From: Ruminococcaceae bacterium UBA6413
GTDB taxonomy: Bacteria > Bacillota > Clostridia > Oscillospirales > Ruminococcaceae
Assembly (NCBI GenBank): GCA_002437415.1
Contig: DJPL01000042.1
Span: forward strand, 89,332 to 153,331
Direction: 5' to 3'
DNA: 64,000 nt
A program made the position numbers and the translations under genes. Positions 35,726 through 44,599 of the stretch are shown here, one piece after another; within the stretch, counting starts at the first letter, position 1; every line of letters begins with the position of its first letter. Below the pieces are notes generated by a model. The model worked only from the letters and a program-made list of their open reading frames with translations. It was not told the DNA's origin and did not search any database.

Positions 35726-36469
35726 ATGCCGAAAAGACTGGATGTTTATCTTTCCGATAACAATATTGTAAAAAGCCGTAGCCTTGCCGCTTCTCTGATA
35801 AAGCAGGGAAGCGTTGAGGTAAACGGCAGGATATGCACAAAGCCCTCTTATGCCGTAAACGACAGCGATAATGTAAAAATAATCGGCGAACTGCCCAAAT
35901 ACGTCGGCAGAGGCGGGCTGAAGCTTGAAAAGGCGTTAGCTTACTACAGACTGCATCTTGACGGCGCTGTATGTATCGATATAGGCGCGTCTACAGGCGG
36001 GTTTACCGACTGTATGATCCAGAACGGCGCAGAAAAGGTTTACTCTGTAGATGTCGGCACCGATCAGCTCGATGAAAAGCTCAGAAACGACAGCAGAGTT
36101 ATTTCTATGGAAAAGACAGATATAAGAAGCTGTGTCGGAGAATTGCCATGGGTCAACTTTATCAGTATTGACGTATCGTTCATATCGCTGAAATTGGTGC
36201 TCCCGTCCGCGTTTGCGCTTCTTAAAGACGGCGGCGAGTGCGTTGCGCTTATAAAACCGCAATTTGAAGCGGGAAAAGCACATTTGAGCAAAAACGGTAT
36301 CGTGCGTGATACAAAGGTACATAAAAAGGTCTGTGACGAGATCGCGGAATTTGCATCTGCCGTGGGCTTTGAACGCGGTGAGATCATAACATCGCCGATA
36401 ACAGGCGGTGACGGCAATACCGAATATCTTATATATTTAAAACGACCGAAGGCGGGTGATAAGCTTTGA
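35726..36469 (+). CDS. tlyA: TlyA-family rRNA methyltransferase (S4 plus FtsJ-like)
   Basis: Protein of 247 residues. An S4 RNA-binding domain (RLDVYLSDNNIVKSRSLAA) is followed by a Rossmann methyltransferase with SAM loop CIDIGASTGGFTDCM. The K-D-K-E layout is plausible, with FISIDVSFISLKLVLP and ALIKPQFEAGK. TlyA of other bacteria 2'-O-methylates cytidines in 16S and 23S rRNA. The stop overlaps the next start (TTGA). Confidence 0.9.
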   Translation: MPKRLDVYLSDNNIVKSRSLAASLIKQGSVEVNGRICTKPSYAVNDSDNVKIIGELPKYVGRGGLKLEKALAYYRLHLDGAVCIDIGASTGGFTDCMIQNGAEKVYSVDVGTDQLDEKLRNDSRVISMEKTDIRSCVGELPWVNFISIDVSFISLKLVLPSAFALLKDGGECVALIKPQFEAGKAHLSKNGIVRDTKVHKKVCDEIAEFASAVGFERGEIITSPITGGDGNTEYLIYLKRPKAGDKL

Positions 36470-37311
36470 AAGTAATGATATGTGCAAACCTAGATAAGGA
36501 GAGAAGCCGTAAAGCGGCTCTTGATGCCTGCTCAAAGCTTATCGACATAGGCTTTCAGCCGCTTATTGAAAAGCAATATGAAAGCGCTATAGGGTTTGAC
36601 AAAGCGTTTTATTCCGAAACGGACAAGCTTATCAACGAGTGCGATATGTTTATGACTATCGGCGGTGACGGAACTATCCTCAAGTGGGGACAGAAGGCAG
36701 CAGTCTGCGGAAAGCCGCTTCTCGGAATAAACACGGGACGGCTCGGCTTTATGACTTCTATTGAAAGCGATGAGCTTGAAACGCTCGAACGGCTGAGAAC
36801 AGGTAACTACAGCATAAGCCGAAGAATGCTGCTTGATATAGAGTATGAGGGTAAGGGTAATTTCAGCGCAATAAACGATGTCGTATTCAATAAATGCCGT
36901 TATTCAAAGCTCCCTGAGTTTATCGTATCGGTAGAAGAGTACGAGGTCACGAAGATAAGGGCAGACGGTATAATTTTCAGTACACCGGCAGGCTCTACAG
37001 CCTACTCGCTGTCTGCGGGCGGTCCTATAATATCGCCCGATGCGCAGTGCATTGAATTTACACCGCTGTGCGCACATTCACTTTTCGGACGGCCTATGAT
37101 ATTTTCATCGGACTCGGAGATAACGGTACGGTTTTCCGCGTACGAAAACAGCGGAGTATCGCTGAGTATCGACGGAAACGATGATATGGACTTCAACGAG
37201 GGCGAAACAATAAAGATAAGACGCTCAAAGCAGGAGCTTTCACTTATTGATATAAACGGAAGCAGTTTTTACAAGGCTGTTCATAACAAGCTTATGCGTC
37301 CGCTGAAATGA
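36466..37311 (+). CDS. nadK: NAD kinase
   Basis: Enzyme of 281 residues that phosphorylates NAD+ to NADP+. It has MTIGGDGTILKWG (the GGDG motif), GINTGRLGFMTSI, INDVVFNK and ADGIIFSTPAGSTAYSLSAGG. It starts at TTG overlapping the tlyA stop codon and precedes argR by 19 bases. Confidence 0.95.
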   Translation: MKVMICANLDKERSRKAALDACSKLIDIGFQPLIEKQYESAIGFDKAFYSETDKLINECDMFMTIGGDGTILKWGQKAAVCGKPLLGINTGRLGFMTSIESDELETLERLRTGNYSISRRMLLDIEYEGKGNFSAINDVVFNKCRYSKLPEFIVSVEEYEVTKIRADGIIFSTPAGSTAYSLSAGGPIISPDAQCIEFTPLCAHSLFGRPMIFSSDSEITVRFSAYENSGVSLSIDGNDDMDFNEGETIKIRRSKQELSLIDINGSSFYKAVHNKLMRPLK

Positions 37312-37330
37312 TAGACAGAGGGGTGATATT

Positions 37331-37768
37331 GTGAAAAAGAAAAGACAGGCTGAGATATTGAGGATAATATCCACAAACGAGGTCGAAACGCAGGAGATGC
37401 TTCTCAATCTGCTCCGTGAGCGCGGCTATGACGTTACACAGGCTACCGTTTCGCGTGACATAAACGAGATGAACATCGAAAAAACTGTGTCGGCAAACGG
37501 TGTGAACTGCTATGCCAAAGCCGAAAAAATACATACAGTAAAGTTCCACAATATCATTTCGGAAGCCGTTGTCAGCATTGACTATGCAATGAATATGGTT
37601 TCGATAAAGTGTCACAGCGGTCTTGCAAATGCGGCGTGCGCAGGACTTGATATGATGAATTTGTCATATGTTGTCGGCACTATCGCAGGCGATGATACTA
37701 TTTTTGTGCTGACGCGCACAGAGAGTGATGCAAGAATGCTCACGCGTCATCTTAAAGAATTACTTTAA
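37331..37768 (+). CDS. argR: Arginine repressor ArgR
   Basis: Protein of 145 residues. The N-terminal winged helix (ETQEMLLNLLRERGYDVTQ, TVSRDINEM) precedes an oligomerisation domain ending with VVGTIAGDDTIFVLTR, the arginine-binding GTIAGDDT motif. It represses arginine synthesis when arginine is abundant; no arg gene or ARG box was seen here. GTG start behind GAGGGG. Confidence 0.94.
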   Translation: MKKKRQAEILRIISTNEVETQEMLLNLLRERGYDVTQATVSRDINEMNIEKTVSANGVNCYAKAEKIHTVKFHNIISEAVVSIDYAMNMVSIKCHSGLANAACAGLDMMNLSYVVGTIAGDDTIFVLTRTESDARMLTRHLKELL

Positions 37769-37787
37769 TGTAAAGGAGGTCGGCGTT

Positions 37788-39458
37788 TTGCTAAGAGAAT
37801 TGTCTATTGAAAATCTTGCGGTCATAGAAAAGGCGTCGATCGCCTTTGACGACAAGCTGAACGTATTTACAGGCGAAACAGGCGCAGGTAAGAGTATACT
37901 TATAGGCGGCATAAACGCTATTCTGGGCGGCAGAGTAAGCAAGGATATCGTTAGAGCGGGAGCGGATAAGGCGGTCGTAACAGGTCTTTTTGACGACCTG
38001 CCGCAGACTGTCGTCGACAAGCTTTCCGAAAACGGCTTTTCTGCCGAGGACGAGCTTTTATTACAGCGTGATATACATTCGGACGGAAAAAGCACCGCCA
38101 GAATAAACGGCAGAGCTACAACTGTTTCTATACTTCGCGATATAGCTTCTGAGCTTATAGATATACACGGTCAGCACGATAACCGTCTTATTATGGACGG
38201 CGATAATCAGCGGGAAATTCTCGATAATTACGGCAGAAACGGCGAACTGCTCAAGGAGTACGGCACGGCATTCAAGGAGTTCTCCGCGCTGTCGCGTAAG
38301 ATAAAAGAGGTAAGCCGCAAAAAGACCGAGTCGCTTGAAAAGGCGGAGCTGCTGAGAGAACGCCTTGAAGAGCTAGACAGGTACAATTTCTCCGCAGATG
38401 AAGAAGAAACTACAAAGCAAAAGCTTGAACAGTTACGCAATGCGGAATATATAAGCGAAAATCTGTACAACGCACAGGCGGCAATATCGGGTGATGATGA
38501 TACCGATGGTGCATATTCACTGCTTGAGCGCTGTCGCGACAATATTTCGTCGCTGGGCGACACTATGCCTGAGCTTGAAAAGCTTTCGGAAAGAATATCC
38601 GATATGCTGATTGATCTTGAGGATATCAGAGAAGAGATAGCACAGCGTATACCCGATGACGATGAAGATACGGCAGGTATGCTGGGCGTTTACGAAGAGC
38701 GGCTCAGCGTTATCCTAAGGCTTCGCAGAAAGTACGGAGCGGAGCTTTCCGAAATACTCGAAAACGCGGAAAAATGGCGCACGGAGCTTTATGAGATAGA
38801 CAACGGCGACGATATAATCGATGAGCTTACCGAGAAGAAAAAGGAAGCGGGAGAAAAGGTAAAGCGTCTGGCGACAGAGCTTACAAACAGCAGAAAAAAG
38901 GCGGCTGACGGGCTCGCAAAACGCATTTCGTCAGAGCTTGCTTTTCTTGATATGCCCGATATAAGGCTTGTGTTTGATATAACGCAGGACAAGGTCACAC
39001 TGAGCGGTATGGATAAGGTCGAGATGCTTATATCCGTTAATAAGGGCGAGGAGCTTAAGGCTATGAGTAAAATAGCGTCGGGCGGCGAGCTGTCGCGAAT
39101 TATGCTTGCCATAAAGAATGTGCTTGCCGATACCGATAAGCTTCACACTATGATATTTGACGAGATAGATACGGGTATCAGCGGCAGAGCGGCTACCAAG
39201 GTCGGCATAAAGCTTCACGAGGCGGCGAAGAACCGACAGATACTGTGCGTCACACATCTTGCACAGATAGCGGCTATGGCTGATACACAGCTTCTTATAA
39301 AGAAAACAAGCGATGATAAGCGTACATACACAGCGGTAACAAAGCTTGATTTTGACGGCAGAAAGCACGAGATAGCAAGGATCATTTCGGGTGACGAAAA
39401 CGACCCGATATCGCTTGAAAATGCGGAAATGCTACTGACAAGGAAAAACGAAGCATAA
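37788..39458 (+). CDS. recN: DNA repair protein RecN
   Basis: SMC-like ATPase of 556 residues acting early in double-strand break repair. N-terminal LRELSIENLAVIEKA and Walker A FTGETGAGKSILIGG; long coiled coil at about 160-380; C-terminal signature KIASGGELSRIMLAIK and Walker B MIFDEIDTGISGRAA. TTG at 37788 was chosen because AAAGGAGGT lies 8 bases upstream and the protein then begins as RecN usually does. Last gene of the operon, with a strong terminator after it. Confidence 0.95.
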   Translation: MLRELSIENLAVIEKASIAFDDKLNVFTGETGAGKSILIGGINAILGGRVSKDIVRAGADKAVVTGLFDDLPQTVVDKLSENGFSAEDELLLQRDIHSDGKSTARINGRATTVSILRDIASELIDIHGQHDNRLIMDGDNQREILDNYGRNGELLKEYGTAFKEFSALSRKIKEVSRKKTESLEKAELLRERLEELDRYNFSADEEETTKQKLEQLRNAEYISENLYNAQAAISGDDDTDGAYSLLERCRDNISSLGDTMPELEKLSERISDMLIDLEDIREEIAQRIPDDDEDTAGMLGVYEERLSVILRLRRKYGAELSEILENAEKWRTELYEIDNGDDIIDELTEKKKEAGEKVKRLATELTNSRKKAADGLAKRISSELAFLDMPDIRLVFDITQDKVTLSGMDKVEMLISVNKGEELKAMSKIASGGELSRIMLAIKNVLADTDKLHTMIFDEIDTGISGRAATKVGIKLHEAAKNRQILCVTHLAQIAAMADTQLLIKKTSDDKRTYTAVTKLDFDGRKHEIARIISGDENDPISLENAEMLLTRKNEA

Positions 39459-39470
39459 AAATTATATACA

Positions 39471-39508
39471 CAGTCCGGGAAGAGCGAAACTTCCCGGGCT
39501 GTTTTTTT
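39471..39508 (+). terminator. Rho-independent terminator of the nusB-recN operon
   Basis: A stem of about 12 bp (39471-39482 with 39490-39501) followed by TTTTTTT. Confidence 0.92.
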
Positions 39509-39523
39509 ATATCCGTACACAAA

Positions 39524-39556
39524 CCGACACTTTTTTCCACGCCTTTGTCCTATAAT
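39524..39556 (+). promoter_or_regulatory. Candidate spoIIG-type promoter with long spacer
   Basis: TATAAT at 39551-39556 is clear. The only -35-like hexamer is CCGACA at 39524-39529, 21 bases away, with ACCGACA (39523-39529) resembling an inverted Spo0A box (TTCGACA, 5 of 7). In Bacillus the spoIIG promoter has an unusually long spacer and needs Spo0A; a similar arrangement here is an inference. Confidence 0.4.
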
Positions 39557-39573
39557 AAACGAGGGGCTTGGAA

Positions 39574-40428
39574 ATGGTAATTTATCTTGATGTACTTATA
39601 CTGATAAATCTGTACGTTACATATTTTCAGATACTTGCGGTATCAATTTTTATTCACCGCAAGGTCATATGGTACAGAAAGCTGATATCCGCGGGAATAG
39701 GCGGTGCGGCATCTCTTAGCATATTCATACCGCAGGATATGGTCATCACGCTTACGATGCTTAAAATAGTGCTGTGCTTTATTATAGCGCTGACTGCGTT
39801 CGGATACGGCGGATTTTTGAAGTATATGAAGAGTGTTTTGTTTTTGCTGTTCGTTAATTTCCTGTTTTCTGGATTGATGCTGTGCGTATGGCTGTTTGCC
39901 GCTCCGATGAAGATGCTCTTCATAAACGGTACCGTGTATTTCGGAATAGATACAATGACAGTTATTTTGTGTACCTGTGCCGCTTATACGGTAATGAGGA
40001 TAATTAGACTGATACTTGACAAAAACGGCAAAACCGATAAGAAATATACCGTTGAAATACATAACAACGGAAAGCAGTGCACACTGTCAGCACTTGCCGA
40101 CAGCGGAAACGGACTTGTTGACTGCTTCAGCGGGCTTCCCGTCATAGTATGCAGGCGTGACATATGTGCCGATATTTCGCCGCCTGCCGTTGCGGCTATA
40201 GACGGCAGTAAGGATTTGTCGGAGCTGTGCACGGAAATGATAAAGGGCGTGCGTGTTATGCCGTTTTCTACGGTCGGCAAGGACGGACTTATCTGTACAT
40301 TCAGAGCCGACAGCGTTGTCGTAAATGATGAAATGCAGGAAAAGTATCCTGTGAATGCCCTTATCGGTGTGGTAATAGGCGGAAAACAGGAGTATGAGGC
40401 AATATTCAATCCGAAAATACTTGTGTGA
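39574..40428 (+). CDS. spoIIGA: Sigma-E processing peptidase SpoIIGA
   Basis: Protein of 284 residues with five predicted membrane helices in the first ~150 residues (YLDVLILINLYVTYFQILAV and later segments) and a C-terminal aspartic-protease-like domain with ALADSGNGLVD. It cleaves the pro-sequence from sigma-E at the forespore septum after a SpoIIR signal. The ATG at 39574 was preferred to a TTG two codons before because GAGGGG is 8 bases from the ATG. It precedes sigE with a short gap, the canonical spoIIG operon. Confidence 0.93.
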   Translation: MVIYLDVLILINLYVTYFQILAVSIFIHRKVIWYRKLISAGIGGAASLSIFIPQDMVITLTMLKIVLCFIIALTAFGYGGFLKYMKSVLFLLFVNFLFSGLMLCVWLFAAPMKMLFINGTVYFGIDTMTVILCTCAAYTVMRIIRLILDKNGKTDKKYTVEIHNNGKQCTLSALADSGNGLVDCFSGLPVIVCRRDICADISPPAVAAIDGSKDLSELCTEMIKGVRVMPFSTVGKDGLICTFRADSVVVNDEMQEKYPVNALIGVVIGGKQEYEAIFNPKILV

Positions 40429-40439
40429 GGTGTTTTAGT

Positions 40440-41159
40440 ATGCTGAAAGTAATAGAGATCATCAGCGGGCTGATACAAAAGCTGCATATGTCCGCTGTGG
40501 GAAAATGTGAGATAGACTACATAAACGGTGCAGAAACCTTACCGCCGCCACTGTCAAGAGAAGAAGAAGCAAAAACGCTTGCTATGTTTGAAAATGATTT
40601 TGAAAAGGCGAGAGAAACGCTTATTGTTCATAACCTGCGGCTTGTTGTGTACATAGCCAAGAAGTTTGAGAGTACGGGTATCGGCATTGAGGATCTTATA
40701 TCTATCGGCACTATCGGGCTTATAAAAGCGGTAAATACATTCAGCGTCGAGAAAAATATTAAGCTTGCGACCTATGCTTCACGCTGTATCGAAAACGAGA
40801 TACTTATGTATCTCAGAAAGACCAATCAGCAGAAGCTCGAGGTGTCTATAGACGAGCCGCTGAATGTCGACTGGGACGGAAACGAATTGCTTTTGTCGGA
40901 TATTCTCGGCACTGATGATGATACGGTAAGTGTCAATATAGAAAGCGAAGCGGAAAAGCGCGTATTGCTTGAAGCGGTAGAAAAGCTTGACGAAAGGGAA
41001 AAGCTTATCATGGAGCTGCGTTTCGGGCTGAACAACCGCCCCGAAAAAACACAAAAGGAGGTCGCCGATATGATCGGGATCTCCCAGAGTTATATTTCAC
41101 GCCTTGAAAAGCGTATTATAAAGCGGCTTAAAAAGGATATGGAAAGCCTGTGCAGTTAG
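40440..41159 (+). CDS. sigE: Sporulation sigma factor SigE
   Basis: Sigma-70 family factor of 239 residues controlling early mother-cell genes. An N-terminal hydrophobic/amphipathic pro-region (MLKVIEIISGLIQKLHM) is followed by region 2 (VHNLRLVVYIAKKFEST, IGTIGLIKAVNTF, LATYASRCIENEILMYLR) and region 4 (KTQKEVADMIGISQSYISR). The neighbouring processing protease spoIIGA separates it from SigG/SigK. ATG chosen behind GAGGTG (8 bases). It ends four bases inside the stop of the convergent oxidoreductase gene. Confidence 0.95.
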   Translation: MLKVIEIISGLIQKLHMSAVGKCEIDYINGAETLPPPLSREEEAKTLAMFENDFEKARETLIVHNLRLVVYIAKKFESTGIGIEDLISIGTIGLIKAVNTFSVEKNIKLATYASRCIENEILMYLRKTNQQKLEVSIDEPLNVDWDGNELLLSDILGTDDDTVSVNIESEAEKRVLLEAVEKLDEREKLIMELRFGLNNRPEKTQKEVADMIGISQSYISRLEKRIIKRLKKDMESLCS

Positions 41160-42760
41160 CGCTTTGTAAAATCTCTGCCGAGCACAGCCATAGCGCATCT
41201 CAGACCGTCCATAGCGGCGGTGACAATGCCGCCGGCATATCCCGCACCCTCGCCGCAAGGGTATAAGCCTTTCACGCTGACCGATGAAAGCGTGTTATCC
41301 CTTACTATGCGGACAGGTGACGAGCTTCTGGTTTCAGGTCCTGTCATAACGGCGTCGGGCAAGCCAAAACAGCTTATTTTCTTTGCAAACTGCGGTAAAG
41401 CATATCGCAGTGCATCGCATACAAAGTCCGGCAGATATTCATCGGGCAGTGCAAATGCTGTACCTATAGGATATGTCGGGGTCACATTGCCGAATTTATC
41501 GGAAGTATGTTTATCGAGAAAGTCGCCTACCAGGGCTACAGGTGCTTTATAATTGCCGCCTGCCGCCTTGTAAGCGGCTTTTTCTATTTTTCGTTGCAGC
41601 TCTATCCCGCCCATAATATCGTCTTTGTCAAAATCATCGGGCGTAATTCCGACAAGAACGGCGCTGTTCGCGTTTTCGCCGTTTCTTGCATAATAGCTCA
41701 TACCATTGGTCACTATCGTTTCTTCTTCCGAAGAAGAAGCCGTAACCACACCGCCCGGGCACATACAGAATGTATAAATGCCTCTGCCTGTTTCATCGTG
41801 CACGGAAAGCTTGTAGTCCGCGGCAGGAAGAGCAGGGTGTCCGCTCATATCGCCGTACATACTGCGGTCAAGGTCGCGCTGCCTGTGCTCAATTCGGACA
41901 CCGACCGAGAAGTTTTTTGCCTGCATAGTCACGTTGCGATTTTTCAGCATATAGAATACATCTCTCGCACTGTGACCTATGGCAAGTATCGCTTTATCGG
42001 TTTCTACAGTACATTCTGCGCCGTCTTTTTCATATGTCACCGATTTTACCCTGTTGTTTTCGGTATCATATCCCGTAAATTTTGCCCCGAATATTACCTC
42101 GCCACCGAGGGAAATGATATCATTTCTGATACTCTTGACCGTTTCCGACAGCTTATCCGTTCCTATATGCGGCTTTGCGTCATATATTATTTCTTCGGGT
42201 GCACCGTGACGTACAAGCTCTTCAAACACGATCCGCGATAACGGGTCATTGACACCTGTATTCAGCTTACCGTCGGAAAATGTGCCTGCGCCGCCCTCAC
42301 CGAATTGTACGTTACACTCCGTATCAAGTATACCTTTCTCCCAGAATAAGCGCACCTTCTCCTTGCGGCTGTCTACATCAAGACCGCGCTCAAGAACTAT
42401 CGGTCGTACGCCGCACTGAGCAAGATACAGCGCCGCAAACATTCCCGCAGGTCCGAAGCCGATTATCACAGGGCGCTTTGACAGCGTTGCTTTTTTGGGA
42501 AGAGAATACGGTACTTCTTTATACAGTGATATATTTTTGTTGCCTGTATTCTTTCTGATTATGCTGTTTTCGTTATCACAGGAAAACGCCACGGCATAGA
42601 CGAAGTGGATATCATCCTTATGCCGTGCATCAACGGATCTTTTTATTATTTTCAGCTCAGAAGCTTTAAGCCGTACCGATTTGATCTTTTTGTTTATAAA
42701 TGCCGCTATATCATCATTTGTGTGTTCAAGCGGCATTTTTATATTGCTGTATTTTATCAT
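41156..42760 (-). CDS. FAD-dependent dehydrogenase, COG2509 family
   Basis: Protein of 534 residues. An N-terminal ~90-residue domain precedes an FAD-binding Rossmann fold (PVIIGFGPAGMFAALYLAQ, then VLERG at the end of strand 2), a central insertion with NVQFGEGGAGTFSDGKLNTG, and a C-terminal LYPCGEGAGYAGGIVTAAMDG. The family is widespread but its substrate is unknown. It follows the next listed oxidoreductase with no gap. ATG at 42760 was chosen over a GTG one codon earlier on spacing from GGAG. Confidence 0.88.
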   Translation of the reverse strand: MIKYSNIKMPLEHTNDDIAAFINKKIKSVRLKASELKIIKRSVDARHKDDIHFVYAVAFSCDNENSIIRKNTGNKNISLYKEVPYSLPKKATLSKRPVIIGFGPAGMFAALYLAQCGVRPIVLERGLDVDSRKEKVRLFWEKGILDTECNVQFGEGGAGTFSDGKLNTGVNDPLSRIVFEELVRHGAPEEIIYDAKPHIGTDKLSETVKSIRNDIISLGGEVIFGAKFTGYDTENNRVKSVTYEKDGAECTVETDKAILAIGHSARDVFYMLKNRNVTMQAKNFSVGVRIEHRQRDLDRSMYGDMSGHPALPAADYKLSVHDETGRGIYTFCMCPGGVVTASSSEEETIVTNGMSYYARNGENANSAVLVGITPDDFDKDDIMGGIELQRKIEKAAYKAAGGNYKAPVALVGDFLDKHTSDKFGNVTPTYPIGTAFALPDEYLPDFVCDALRYALPQFAKKISCFGLPDAVMTGPETRSSSPVRIVRDNTLSSVSVKGLYPCGEGAGYAGGIVTAAMDGLRCAMAVLGRDFTKR

Positions 42761-42763
42761 CAC

Positions 42764-43990
42764 TTACTCCGATAAAGATAAACTTGCGTTCATTCCCGCT
42801 GTATACCCGCTTTTCCAAGCCCAGTCGAGATTATAGCCGCCGCATTTACCCTGAATATTCAGTATCTCACCGCAGAGATACAAGCCTCTCGCTTTCAGCG
42901 ATTCGAGCCTGTCGGAAACCTCACTTGCGGGAATACCGCCGCAGGTTATCTGTGCAAGACTCCAGTCTGATACGCCCTTGATAGGATAACGGCTGTCTTT
43001 TGCGGCAGAGCACAGCATAGATATTTCCTTTGGTGTTATTTCGCCGCAGGTCTTAGTAAAGGCTATACCCGCATTTTTCAGCATAGCCTGTCCTATGCGC
43101 TTGTGATATATGCCGGTCAGAAGCTCCTCACAGGGAAGGGTTGCTCTTATTTCCGCCGAGCTTTTGATTATGCTGTAAAGCTCTTCTTTAGTGAGTGGCG
43201 GCGCGGTATCAAGTGATATTTCGCCTTTATTGACAAGCTTTGCGGCTTTTGCCGACAGATCGAATATGCAGATACCGGATAGTGCACCGTCCGTGAACTG
43301 GACTTCACCCGATTGCCTGTCAATAACCTTGCCGTCTGCAAGCAGAGAAACATCTGCACAAACGCGCAGTCCCTTGACCGATTTTACAAGTCCGATATCG
43401 GTTCTTATCGGAGCCAACGCAGGGTAGAGCTTAGTTACCGAGTGACCGAGCTTTTTACACAGCTCGTATCCGTCACCTGTTGTACCAAGTGACGGTGCGG
43501 CTTTTCCGCCTGCGGCAATTATCACGCGTTTTGCGCTTATTTTAGCATCACCCGATGTCAGCAAAAAGCCGCGCTTTGTCTTTATTATGTCGGTCGCCCG
43601 GCAGTCGCATACCGTGTTGATACCCGCATAGTCGGCGGTAAAGCGCAGTGCGTCAAGCACCGATGTTGCCGCATTGCTGAAAGGATACACTCTGCCTGTA
43701 TCATCGGCTTTGCATATAAGACCGATGGAAGAGAAAAACTCCTCCGAGCTTTCTGTATCACCGCTTATATATGATAACAGCTCGGTGTCGCCGTCATAGT
43801 TGTCTGCTGAAATAGAGCTGTTTGTAAGGTTGCATCGTCCGTTGCCTGTAGACAATATTTTTTTGCCGACTCTCGGCAGCTTTTCAAGTATGGTTATATT
43901 GCCGCAACCGTAGCGCGAAGCGGCAATGCCGGCAACAAGTCCCGATGCACCGCCGCCGATAATAGCTATATCGGTATCAATTGTTTTCAT
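42764..43990 (-). CDS. NAD(P)/FAD-dependent oxidoreductase, HI0933/BaiN family
   Basis: Flavoprotein of 408 residues: IAIIGGGASGLVAGIAASRY at the start, LPRVGKKILSTGNGRCNLTN, and the family ending QITCGGIPASEVS and LYLCGEILNIQGKCGGYNL. One relative, BaiN, reduces bile-acid intermediates in gut clostridia, but most members have no known role, so a bile-acid role is not claimed. ATG at 43990 follows CGGAGC; the TTG five codons earlier overlaps that site. First gene of a two-gene flavoprotein operon divergent from marR. Confidence 0.88.
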   Translation of the reverse strand: MKTIDTDIAIIGGGASGLVAGIAASRYGCGNITILEKLPRVGKKILSTGNGRCNLTNSSISADNYDGDTELLSYISGDTESSEEFFSSIGLICKADDTGRVYPFSNAATSVLDALRFTADYAGINTVCDCRATDIIKTKRGFLLTSGDAKISAKRVIIAAGGKAAPSLGTTGDGYELCKKLGHSVTKLYPALAPIRTDIGLVKSVKGLRVCADVSLLADGKVIDRQSGEVQFTDGALSGICIFDLSAKAAKLVNKGEISLDTAPPLTKEELYSIIKSSAEIRATLPCEELLTGIYHKRIGQAMLKNAGIAFTKTCGEITPKEISMLCSAAKDSRYPIKGVSDWSLAQITCGGIPASEVSDRLESLKARGLYLCGEILNIQGKCGGYNLDWAWKSGYTAGMNASLSLSE

Positions 43991-44028
43991 TTCTGCTCCG
44001 TTCAAAGAAGTTAATTAAATTTATAATC

Positions 44029-44049
44029 GGTTTACATTAAAAGTATACC
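44029..44049. promoter_or_regulatory. Imperfect palindrome, candidate MarR operator
   Basis: GGTTTAC-N7-GTATACC, 6 of 7 half-site positions symmetric, in the divergent region between the flavoprotein operon and marR. MarR proteins usually bind such sites near their own gene. TTTACA inside it could serve as a -35, but no well-spaced -10 was found. Confidence 0.35.
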
Positions 44050-44128
44050 ATATTATCGATCGGTAAGCAAGAGGTTTGCTCAAATGCGGATCATATGGGA
44101 AATTTGCTTAATGCAGGAGGACATAAAA

Positions 44129-44584
44129 ATGGACGAAAGAATAATAAGACTTATAATTGCGCTTGGTAAGTTTTCGGCTCAGCCAAGACAATACAGAATA
44201 ATGGAAGGACTTAACACAAGTGAAACAGGCATATTCTGGGCGATGACACAGATAGTGGCAGAGAAGCCCGGCACAGAGCTTTTCGGACTGAGCGAGCTCA
44301 ACAGCTATCTCAATTTCACAAGACCAAACCTCTCTCAGACAGTAAACAAGCTTGAGGATAAGGGCTATGTTGAACGTGTTGTATTAAAGGACGACAGAAG
44401 GGTAACATATATTAAGCTTACCGAAAACGGCAGAGCTACCGTAAAAGCTAAGTATGACGAGATATTTACACGACTTGAAAATATAGCAAAAATACTCGGC
44501 GAAGAAGACACCGACAAGCTCATAGAGCTTATACTTCGTTTTGCCGACGCTTATGACAAGTCTGCCGAAATAAAGACAAAGTGA
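44129..44584 (+). CDS. MarR-family transcriptional regulator
   Basis: Protein of 151 residues with a winged HTH: LFGLSELNSYLNFTRPNLSQ, TVNKLEDKGYVER and the wing KDDRRVTYIKLTENGR. MarR proteins usually repress efflux genes and release DNA on binding small phenolic or drug-like ligands. It is 15 bases before two ABC exporter genes, which are the likely targets. ATG at 44129 lies behind AGGAGGACA; earlier in-frame starts lack ribosome sites. Confidence 0.92.
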   Translation: MDERIIRLIIALGKFSAQPRQYRIMEGLNTSETGIFWAMTQIVAEKPGTELFGLSELNSYLNFTRPNLSQTVNKLEDKGYVERVVLKDDRRVTYIKLTENGRATVKAKYDEIFTRLENIAKILGEEDTDKLIELILRFADAYDKSAEIKTK

Positions 44585-44599
44585 AAGGAAGCATAAGGT

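Noticed and set aside
41507..42241. 244-codon open frame on the plus strand
   Set aside because: Antisense to the COG2509 flavoprotein gene, which has clear FAD motifs; composition is that of a shadow frame.
42764..43990. Bile-acid reductase BaiN
   Set aside because: Family membership alone does not support this role; no bai genes are nearby.
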